DNA of 15,842 nucleotides from Bacillota bacterium (lineage in GTDB: Bacteria > Eremiobacterota > SpSt-956 > JAKJGF01), in NCBI GenBank assembly GCA_029555925.1, contig JAKPQU010000153.1, forward strand, positions 1 to 15,842. Reading direction: 5' to 3'. Of this stretch, positions 8,031 through 14,115 are shown piece after piece (the first letter of the stretch is position 1; each line of letters opens with the position of its first letter). A program made the position numbers and the translations under genes. The notes beneath the pieces were generated by a model. It did not search any database. It worked only from the letters and a program-made list of their open reading frames with translations, and was not told the DNA's origin.

Positions 8031-8058
8031 TATATATCGAGAGACAGGATTTTATCAA
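8031..8058 (-). promoter_or_regulatory. Putative promoter of the HD-GYP operon
   Basis: On the minus strand TTGATA (8058-8053), a 16-bp spacer and TATATA (8036-8031) resemble a vegetative promoter. The resulting transcript would carry the heptamer array at 7984-8011 in its leader. Confidence 0.45.
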
Positions 8059-8129
8059 ATGGTAATACAGATATCTGTAACTTAAATTATAACAGATAAA
8101 AAGGATAAAGGGAATTACTTAAAATAGTA

Positions 8130-8166
8130 AAGGGTGGTCAATGGTGAAGGGTGGTCAATGGTGAAG
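8130..8166. repeat. 17-bp tandem direct repeat
   Basis: AAGGGTGGTCAATGGTG occurs twice end to end (8130-8146 and 8147-8163). Each unit contains GGTCAAT plus GGTGAAG, which are heptamers related to those elsewhere in the window, plus a 3-bp spacer. Confidence 0.75.
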
Positions 8167-8179
8167 AAAAAAGATTTTA

Positions 8180-8310
8180 TTATAGTTTTTCATAACTATC
8201 TATAAATAATGACCTCGTAATGCGTAATGTGTGATGCGTGATGTGCAGGGACTAAAACCGTCACGCGTTACGCGTTACGCGTCACGATCATCTGAATAAA
8301 TACACTATAA
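8180..8310 (+). mobile_element. MITE-like element, shortened copy (131 bp)
   Basis: It begins TTATAGT and ends ACTATAA, like the 147-bp copies at 10752 and 15381. It has the same left half (TTTCATAACTAT, then ATAAATAATGACCT), two four-heptamer arms (8216-8243 and 8259-8286) and a short loop. About 16 bp is missing near the right end, which removes the inner part of the right terminal repeat. There is no coding capacity. It would need a transposase in trans, and I see none in the window. Confidence 0.75.
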
Positions 8311-8374
8311 TGCTCAATTCAATAATAGAGGTTTATACAAAATTTATGACAGCCCGTATAGTCATTCCGGGTAA

Positions 8375-8403
8375 TTGACAAAATATCTAAAAAAAGCTAT
8401 TCT
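8375..8403 (+). promoter_or_regulatory. Promoter of the TlpA-like selenoprotein gene
   Basis: A perfect TTGACA (8375-8380) is followed by 17 bp and TATTCT (8398-8403). A T-rich leader and AAAGGAGGTG follow before the ATG at 8449. The same promoter and leader, about 65 bp, recur at 10673-10738. Confidence 0.6.
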
Positions 8404-8448
8404 TTTTTACATATAAGATTTTTCAATCTGGAAAGGAGGTGAATTGTT

Positions 8449-8964
8449 ATGACTGGAACAATGAAACTTTTACTGATAACATCCTTTTTATTTTATGTAA
8501 TATGTGCCGGTTTTGTATCACCCACTTATGCAGAAGACACGGGAGGCCCGAAGGTAGGCACAATGGCAAAAAATTTCACATTAAAAGATATGTCGGGCAA
8601 AACAGTGGAACTGAAAAGTTATAAAGGCAAGAAAGCAGTTCTTATTGTTTTCTGGAGCGTAGGTTGAGGAGCCTGTATTCAGGAGGTTCCTGAACTGAAT
8701 GAATTATATGAAACCTACAAAGGCAAAAATTTTGAACTTCTTACAATTAATTCCGATGAGTCCATAGATGATGTGAAACAGGTCATAAAGGATAAAGGCA
8801 TAAAATACAGAGTATTACTCGATCCGGAGAATTCCACAGGAGACCCCTATAATGTCATGTATATACCATTAAATGTTCTCGTAGATATGAACGGGAAAGT
8901 AGTCTTTTCAGAAGCAGGAGATTTACCGGAAACATCTCTCATAGATAAAACATTAAAAAAATAA
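8449..8964 (+). CDS. Secreted TlpA/thioredoxin-like selenoprotein (UxxC)
   Basis: This encodes 171 residues when TGA at 8665-8667 is read as selenocysteine. The ATG is preceded by AAAGGAGGTG. A signal peptide (residues 1-28, ending PTYA before ED) directs export. The fold matches TlpA/AhpC-TSA thioredoxins: VFWSVG-U73-G-A-C76-IQEVP replaces the usual FWxxWCxxCxxExP, so U73 takes the first, nucleophilic Cys position. A likely cis-Pro is I139-P140 before LNVLVD. The frame is open on both sides of the UGA and homologous to one domain throughout, so this is one gene. Tryptophan before the CxxC is replaced by Gly. Probable role: periplasmic thiol-disulfide reduction. A premature-stop pseudogene is unlikely because only the catalytic Cys codon is affected and a SECIS-like hairpin follows. 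Confidence 0.88.
8665..8694 (+). promoter_or_regulatory. Candidate bacterial SECIS hairpin of the TlpA-like gene
   Basis: After the UGA (8665-8667), TTCAGGA (8678-8684) and TCCTGAA (8688-8694) form a perfect 7-bp stem with apex GGU (8685-8687), which begins 17 nt after the UGA. Position and GGU apex resemble the fdhF element as I recall it. A competing hairpin, GGAGCC (8668-8673) with GGTTCC (8685-8690), is also possible and has one G-U pair. Energies were not computed. Confidence 0.65.
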
Positions 8965-8969
8965 TGAAA

Positions 8970-9030
8970 TGTGAGCAGTGACGGCCGAATTTCTATGCTC
9001 ACTGCTCATCACTCAATGTTCACTCTTCAC
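8970..9030. terminator. Hairpin between convergent genes, with TCAC heptad repeats
   Basis: TGAGCAGTGA (8972-8981) pairs perfectly with TCACTGCTCA (8999-9008) across a 17-nt loop, 7 bp after the selenoprotein stop. Downstream, TCA recurs about every 7 bases up to and into the TGA stop of pgi. It is likely a bidirectional stop signal, but the U-tract is poor. The same 12-mer TGTGAGCAGTGA recurs at 14071. Confidence 0.5.
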
Positions 9031-10508
9031 CCGATAATATATTCATTCAGTTTCTTGAGAGGATAACTATCTATCTCTTCAATAATCTCTTTTTTAAGTC
9101 CTTCTTTACCGAGACATTTATACATATAATTCTTATAGCTTTCCACACCGGGCTGATGAAATGCATAAACATCAAGGAATTCACCTTCATAGGTTGTGGC
9201 AATTTCAAAGAAGTAAAGCAACTGTGCCCATGTATATGGAGACACTTCCGGCATTACTATGGTCATATTCGGTTTTTCTGCCCTCATAAGAGCCCATTCG
9301 GTAGCTCTTACGGCAAGGGACATTAATTCGGAAAGTTTTCTGCCTGCAAGCAGTTCTCCGCTCAGGGCCGGAACTTCCATGTCTGTGCCAAAATCCTGAA
9401 CCTCTACCAGCGTAAGGGTTTTGTTGTTCTCTCCTCCTATATTATTCTGCTGTATGGAATGAAGATCATTTGTACCTCTGCAGGGAACAGGTGTCCTTCC
9501 TCTGTTTACCCTTGTTTCTGTATCATCTGTCCACACCTCAAGACCATTATCTTTAATTATTTTTCTCCTGTATTCTTTCCCTAGACTTTCCGCAAGGAGT
9601 TGTACGTACCATTCTGCAGTTGATTTAAGGCCTTCAGAGAAAGGCATCATAATTGAAATAGACTTACCCTTTTCCAGGTAAAGAATAGACTGTAAAGTGG
9701 CATAAAGTAATGCCGGGTTTTTAAGGACATCATGGCGAAAACATATGTCTTTCATATCTCTTATACCGGCAAATATTTCCTCCAGATTAACTCCCATAAG
9801 GGAGAGATGAAGGAGTCCTATATTGAACTCTGAAAATCTTCCTCCCACTCCGGGGAATACGGAAAAATCAGTAAAATTTTCCCTGTCTTTTTCCTGCATG
9901 GCATTTACAAGTTTTCTCAATGAGCCTGACGAAGGATCTGTAATTGCAACTATCTGTTTGCCGTATTTTTCTTCTCCGACGTGATTTTTAAGCCAGTTTC
10001 TCGCAATATCAAAAGCGACTTTTGTCTCTGTCGTTTCACCTGATTTGGAGATAACCGTTATACAGGTTTCCCCCGGATCCAGATTTTTAAGAAGCGCTCC
10101 TATTGTAGTTGGATCAAGATTGTTTCCCTCAAAATAAATCTTCGGTTTTCCTTTTCTTAAAGAGTCAAATTCATTGTAATATGGAGAAGCAAGTGCATCC
10201 TGTGCTGCCTTAAGTCCCAGATAGGAACCGCCTATACCAAGGGATATGACATTTTTAAAATTTTTGCATATATAGTCTGCAGTTTTCGTAATTTTTTCTA
10301 CCACGGAAGGATCGTGTTCCCCAAGCTCAATCCACTCAAGGCCTATCTTTATTCTGTTTTCCCTGTTTTTTATTACATCTTTAATTTTTTCCTGTGCTTT
10401 TTCAGCTACAGGTGTCCATCTTTTAAGGTCTTCTTCTGTTATTCCATGTTTTATTCCTATAGAGGAAGAAAACATATTGTTAAAATCAAAAGAAATTGAT
10501 TTTTTCAT
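9027..10508 (-). CDS. pgi: Glucose-6-phosphate isomerase
   Basis: This encodes 493 residues, somewhat longer than the roughly 450 of Bacillus- or Thermotoga-type enzymes. It interconverts glucose 6-phosphate and fructose 6-phosphate in glycolysis and gluconeogenesis. PGI blocks seen: LGIGGSYLGLKAAQDAL (about 90-106), the sugar-phosphate binding SKSGETTET (154-162), GVGGRFSEFNIG, then LHSIQQNNIGG with the family's conserved His-containing segment. The C-terminal YEGEFLDVYAFHQPGVESYK also belongs to the family. GGGGTG lies about 11 nt before the ATG. It ends with TGA, and the codons beyond soon meet another TGA, so this is a genuine stop. It faces the selenoprotein gene, 62 bp away. No clear promoter was found. 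Confidence 0.95.
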   Translation of the reverse strand: MKKSISFDFNNMFSSSIGIKHGITEEDLKRWTPVAEKAQEKIKDVIKNRENRIKIGLEWIELGEHDPSVVEKITKTADYICKNFKNVISLGIGGSYLGLKAAQDALASPYYNEFDSLRKGKPKIYFEGNNLDPTTIGALLKNLDPGETCITVISKSGETTETKVAFDIARNWLKNHVGEEKYGKQIVAITDPSSGSLRKLVNAMQEKDRENFTDFSVFPGVGGRFSEFNIGLLHLSLMGVNLEEIFAGIRDMKDICFRHDVLKNPALLYATLQSILYLEKGKSISIMMPFSEGLKSTAEWYVQLLAESLGKEYRRKIIKDNGLEVWTDDTETRVNRGRTPVPCRGTNDLHSIQQNNIGGENNKTLTLVEVQDFGTDMEVPALSGELLAGRKLSELMSLAVRATEWALMRAEKPNMTIVMPEVSPYTWAQLLYFFEIATTYEGEFLDVYAFHQPGVESYKNYMYKCLGKEGLKKEIIEEIDSYPLKKLNEYIIG

Positions 10509-10751
10509 TCGTACTGTTCACCCCTTCTTTGTGAAATATGAGTCAATAGAAAAGATTCTTATACAAAAGTCCTGATTTTCCTGCAAAACCACTTTTCACA
10601 GAGTATAATTTTGCAATGACAATCTACAGGAGCTGCTAAAAAATTACTATAAACATTATAAAAAATAAATAATTGACAAAATAAGTAGAAAAAGTTATTC
10701 TTTTTTACAGGTAAATATTTCAGTGTGGAAGGGAGTAAACGGGCCGAAAAG
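10509..10751. other. Gap with orphan promoter-leader duplicate
   Basis: No gene is supported here. At 10673-10738 is a near copy of the promoter and leader of the TlpA-like gene: TTGACA, 17 bp, TATTCT, then TTTTTACA, TGTGGAA and a GGGAG that aligns with the Shine-Dalgarno. Instead of a start codon, a short unrelated stretch and the 147-bp element follow. It may be the remnant of a lost gene or a promoter still driving the repeats and the gene at 11042. Confidence 0.6.
10673..10701 (+). promoter_or_regulatory. Promoter copy matching that of the TlpA-like gene
   Basis: TTGACA (10673-10678), a 17-bp spacer and TATTCT (10696-10701) have the same elements, spacing and downstream T-tract as at 8375-8403. 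Similarity extends about 35 bp further, so this is duplication rather than chance. Confidence 0.55.
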
Positions 10752-10898
10752 TTATAGTTAGTTTCATAACTATCCATAAATAATGACCTCGTAATGCGTA
10801 AAGCGTAATGCGTGATGCGCTGGGATTAAACCCGTCACGCGTCACGCGTTACGCGTCACGACGACTTAAATTCTAATAAGTTATGAAATACACTATAA
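10752..10898 (+). mobile_element. MITE-like element, 147 bp, full copy
   Basis: The terminal inverted repeat spans about 20 bp: TTATAGT, three mismatches, then TTTCATAACT on the left, with AGTTATGAAA and ACTATAA on the right. Inside are a left four-heptamer arm (10790-10817), a GGGATTAAACCC cap and a right four-heptamer arm (10833-10860). The whole element can fold as one long hairpin. It has the same length and orientation as the copy at 15381-15527. It is non-coding. A flanking TA duplication is possible but ambiguous. Confidence 0.8.
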
Positions 10899-10916
10899 AA
10901 GCCTGGTCATCCTTAC

Positions 10917-11013
10917 TGACCTGAGCATAAACATGTAATAACAGTCTTCCTGCTGTCACGTGTCACGCGTTACGTGTCACGAGAGCAGATATTTATTATT
11001 TATGCTCACCTCA
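10917..11013 (+). mobile_element. 97-bp inverted-repeat element (second family)
   Basis: The ends are TGACCTGAGCATAAA and the inverted TTTATGCTCACCTCA, with two mismatches in 15. The core is an inverted CTGCT/AGCAG around four heptamers, TGTCACG, TGTCACG, CGTTACG and TGTCACG (10954-10981). It has the same length as the copy at 15597-15693, and in both places it follows a 147-bp element in the same order. It ends 28 bp before the ATG of the gene at 11042. Confidence 0.75.
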
Positions 11014-11041
11014 ATAAATCCTGAAAATCCCGGTCAAAACT

Positions 11042-12223
11042 ATGGAAGAACCGTATGAACTGGTATTAAAAACCTATCAATTGAAAGAGATATTTCTGTC
11101 TGCACATATTTCTCTTACAGTTCATGACTGCGAGAAACTATTAAAGGCAGGCTTTTGTCAGTCTATAAGCAGATTAACAAGAAAACATTTAAATATCTTG
11201 ATTGAAAACAAGCAGATTAATCTTATACTCCTTGGACTTACACATAAATGCTTACTATCGGATCCATTCAGGAGAAGATTTCAACTGATAGAAAAAATCA
11301 CCTTTAATGATTTACTTTCTGTCGCCAGTACCGCTCTTTATATACTCGAATACATTACATCAATCCTGTATCTTTCGGAAAAAATAGATAACATAAATCA
11401 CCGGTACAGAGAACAAATAAAAAAAGAACTTTTACTTTTAACCATTCCTGGTCCTGTAGAATCACTTATAATTATAGAGACTTTCCTGAATGAAGAATTA
11501 TGGAAAGAACTGAAATTTTTGTCCGGAAGAGATTCCATAAAAGAGCCTTTATCCTCACGGGCTTACCATTTATTAAAGCTTATAGACACTAAAACAGCAT
11601 ATGTGCCGGAAGGTTTAAAATATGCAGACAATGTGATAGACACATTCATAAAAGCTCCTGAGAAAACGGATATATTATTGAACGACTTAAGACATAATGA
11701 ACTTAACATTATTAAATCTCTAAAGCATATGGTTGTTCCGTTGCTGGATATACTCGAAGAAGATAATCTGGAGGAATATGACAGAGTGACACTGTTTTTA
11801 TTCAACTCTTTTTATATGGCTCTACATTTACTCTTCATATCACTGGAAGAGATAGAAACATTTTTTCGCAATGAAAATTTATACGACCTTATTACAGCCA
11901 TTCAGCTTTTATCCATAACTATATCATGTCTGACTCTTATGATCGACAGACGACCGGTTTTATTTCACGATAAAATCAGAGGGACAGAGAAATTTATTGA
12001 TTATTTTACCGGTAAATGTGATAAAAAAGAAGTTCTTCAATTAATCGAAGAGGAAATAAATAATCTATATATGAAACAGGAATTAGAAGATCATATGACA
12101 TATGAACCTGTTATAAGAGACTATAAAAAATCCATTGAATTACTCGGTGAAGAAACACCGGCAAGTCTTTCTGCTTTTTTAAAAGGACAGAACAGGTTGT
12201 TAACTACAGTTAAGAGTACATAA
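11042..12223 (+). CDS. Hypothetical all-helical protein
   Basis: This encodes 393 residues with no signal peptide and no family I recognise. Composition is rich in Leu, Ile, Glu and Lys in heptad-like runs, suggesting an all-alpha, possibly repeat-solenoid or coiled-coil protein. Hydrophobic stretches (around 255-275 and 285-300) contain charged residues and look like buried helices rather than clear membrane spans. There is no good Shine-Dalgarno before the ATG, and an in-frame TAA lies at 11015-11017, so the start cannot move far upstream except to a non-ATG codon. Its leader would run through the 97-bp element. Downstream, a strong promoter for the propeller gene suggests separate transcription. 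Confidence 0.75.
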   Translation: MEEPYELVLKTYQLKEIFLSAHISLTVHDCEKLLKAGFCQSISRLTRKHLNILIENKQINLILLGLTHKCLLSDPFRRRFQLIEKITFNDLLSVASTALYILEYITSILYLSEKIDNINHRYREQIKKELLLLTIPGPVESLIIIETFLNEELWKELKFLSGRDSIKEPLSSRAYHLLKLIDTKTAYVPEGLKYADNVIDTFIKAPEKTDILLNDLRHNELNIIKSLKHMVVPLLDILEEDNLEEYDRVTLFLFNSFYMALHLLFISLEEIETFFRNENLYDLITAIQLLSITISCLTLMIDRRPVLFHDKIRGTEKFIDYFTGKCDKKEVLQLIEEEINNLYMKQELEDHMTYEPVIRDYKKSIELLGEETPASLSAFLKGQNRLLTTVKST

Positions 12224-12233
12224 TGTCCTATTC

Positions 12234-12261
12234 TTTTCACTTTTCACTTTTCACTTTTCAC
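12234..12261. repeat. TTTTCAC heptamer array (four units)
   Basis: Four perfect tandem copies of TTTTCAC lie 10 bp after the stop of the preceding gene and 9 bp before the TATAAT at 12271. The hexamer at 12248-12253 (TTTTCA) sits 17 bp from that TATAAT and matches TTGACA at 4 of 6 positions, so the array may supply the -35 element. Confidence 0.85.
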
Positions 12262-12267
12262 TCCTTA

Positions 12268-12276
12268 TGATATAAT
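12268..12276 (+). promoter_or_regulatory. Extended -10 promoter of the beta-propeller gene
   Basis: TGATATAAT is a perfect extended -10 (TG, one base, TATAAT). The heptamer array provides TTTTCA at -35 with a 17-bp spacer. The transcript would start about 27 nt before the TTG start, leaving room for AAAGGAG. Confidence 0.65.
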
Positions 12277-12309
12277 ATTAAAAATTTAAAGCAAAGGAGT
12301 AGTTATAAA

Positions 12310-14064
12310 TTGCCTGACTTTTCGAATAATCTAATAAACAAGATAATTGTTCTCGTTCTTATTACCAGTATTTTTTCTTCAACCATATCTCCTGCTTTTG
12401 CAAGAGAAAAACTCTGGAGTAAGAAATTCCCTTCAAATATAGACTGGGAAGTTCTTACCTCACTGGGAGTAATAATAGCAAGCACGGAGAAACATCTTAT
12501 AGCAATAGAAGGGAAAACAGGTAATATATTATGGTCCAAGAAAGATATTAATCTGAAAAGAGAATTTGTCTGGCCCATAGAAGGTACAGATATAGTTCTT
12601 ATAAGTGATCCTGATAAAAAACTCGGCGGTATAGTTAAGGATGCAAACCTTTATGCCCTTGAAGTTATGACAGGGAACGTGGTATGGTCCACATCTGATA
12701 TTACAGGAAGACCTCTGGAAGTTGTTCCTCTTCTGGATCAACTTTCCTTCTTATATATAACGGATCAGAAATATATTGAGGAGGAAACACTATCCAAATC
12801 GCCCATGATAATTCCTCATATGTATAATATAGATGTTAATACAGGCGAGATACAGTGGCACAGGGATTTTGACAGAGACGTTCTGGGAACAAAAGTGGAA
12901 GATACATGGCTTGGTTATAAAATATACAATCTCAGCGGATACCACAGGCCGGTTCTTCTCGGGGACGAGCTTTATTTCTTTTACGGCGGTATAACCAGAT
13001 GGGATTACATTACAGGCAATACTATCTGGAAAACTACCTATCCGGCAGGAGATCCTGACCTTGTCAAAACAGATGCAGATCCTATATTTACAGACAATGT
13101 AATTTATACGTCCGGCCAGGGACAGGTAAAAGCGATAGACAGACTCACAGGTGAAATGATGTGGGACAGTGACAACCTGGGACTTGTACCACTTTTACTC
13201 ATGGACAATGGTATTATATGGGCTCAGAGGGGAGGATTTTTCTTTAACCCTAATAAAAACGAATGGGTTTCCAGAGGCCCCTTCGGAGTATCTGCCATAG
13301 ATGGAGCCAACGGAAAACTTATATGGGATTACCGCCTTGGTAAAGACAGTCTCGCCAATATGGTAATGTTTGAAGACAGAGTGATCATTGCAGATAAGAA
13401 AAATATAATAGCTCTTGATAAATTTAACGGTACATTACTTTACAGTAAAGAACTTGGTATAGAAGGACCTATGTTCGGATTAAGAAACTCGGAAGGGAAT
13501 GCAGTTTTCTGGTCTCCCAGAAGAGCAGTCGCTTTTACACCCGATAAAGGGATAAAACTATGGGAAAGCGGCGTAAAAGAACCTTCAGAAACCATGTCAA
13601 ATATCAATTTCAGACTGAGTGCAGGCATGTTCCTTACAGTTATTACAGGAGGTACAGGCCTTTTGCTCTTCAGCAGCTATATATTAATACATGATGTAAT
13701 TCCCGGCCAGAGTGCCGCAGGAACCAGAGTAAAAGCACAGGTTAAATCAGAACAGTATTACTGGGAAAAAGTAAAAGATTATCGCAACAGTCCCGGACTT
13801 CGTGAAGCAGAAACAATAAGAAATTACAGAATTACCCTTGTAGAAAGCAGAAAAAAGCTAGATCCCCATATATACCTGGAAGGTCAGATTGAAAACAGAA
13901 AAGACTTTACAGGACTTGCAGGAATAAATACAAAGGACGGCAATATAGATAAAGGTGTCTATCTGGGCGATGTAGGAGAGAGATATCTTATTGATTATGT
14001 GGAAGAAGTTCTTTATCACTTCGATGGCGATGTAGTAAGTGCATTCAGCCTTATACCTGAATAG
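12310..14064 (+). CDS. Exported PQQ-like eight-repeat beta-propeller protein with a membrane anchor
   Basis: This encodes 584 residues. The TTG start is preceded by AAAGGAG at 10 nt. A signal peptide (1-31, SPAFA before REK) is followed by eight copies of the PQQ-like propeller motif (A-x-D-x-x-T/N-G-x-x-x-W), for example IEGKTGNILW, DRLTGEMMWD and DGANGKLIWD. These would close one eight-bladed propeller (about 33-420). A hydrophobic segment (438-460) then spans the membrane, leaving about 120 residues rich in charged and aromatic residues, probably on the other side. It lacks the disulfide and metal ligands I would expect of a PQQ dehydrogenase, so it is more likely a scaffold like BamB or a sensor. 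The partner is unknown. Confidence 0.85.
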   Translation: MPDFSNNLINKIIVLVLITSIFSSTISPAFAREKLWSKKFPSNIDWEVLTSLGVIIASTEKHLIAIEGKTGNILWSKKDINLKREFVWPIEGTDIVLISDPDKKLGGIVKDANLYALEVMTGNVVWSTSDITGRPLEVVPLLDQLSFLYITDQKYIEEETLSKSPMIIPHMYNIDVNTGEIQWHRDFDRDVLGTKVEDTWLGYKIYNLSGYHRPVLLGDELYFFYGGITRWDYITGNTIWKTTYPAGDPDLVKTDADPIFTDNVIYTSGQGQVKAIDRLTGEMMWDSDNLGLVPLLLMDNGIIWAQRGGFFFNPNKNEWVSRGPFGVSAIDGANGKLIWDYRLGKDSLANMVMFEDRVIIADKKNIIALDKFNGTLLYSKELGIEGPMFGLRNSEGNAVFWSPRRAVAFTPDKGIKLWESGVKEPSETMSNINFRLSAGMFLTVITGGTGLLLFSSYILIHDVIPGQSAAGTRVKAQVKSEQYYWEKVKDYRNSPGLREAETIRNYRITLVESRKKLDPHIYLEGQIENRKDFTGLAGINTKDGNIDKGVYLGDVGERYLIDYVEEVLYHFDGDVVSAFSLIPE

Positions 14065-14070
14065 TAAGCA

Positions 14071-14108
14071 TGTGAGCAGTGAGTTCTTTGTTTGCACTCA
14101 CTGCTCAT
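14071..14108. terminator. 11-bp hairpin between convergent genes
   Basis: TGAGCAGTGAG (14073-14083) pairs perfectly with CTCACTGCTCA (14097-14107) across a 13-nt loop, lying between the two stop codons. It shares TGTGAGCAGTGA and CTCACTGCTCAT with the hairpin at 8970-9009, while the loops differ. It is probably a shared bidirectional terminator, although the U-tract is weak. Confidence 0.55.
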
Positions 14109-14115
14109 TTATGCG

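Noticed and set aside
8449..8667. A truncated 72-residue thioredoxin pseudogene plus a separate downstream fragment
   Set aside because: Only the catalytic Cys codon is affected, both parts are in one frame with full domain similarity, and a SECIS-like hairpin follows directly.
10559..10777. Short minus-strand open frame in the gap upstream of pgi
   Set aside because: It has no ribosome binding site, low-complexity composition, and it runs across the promoter copy and the end of the 147-bp element.
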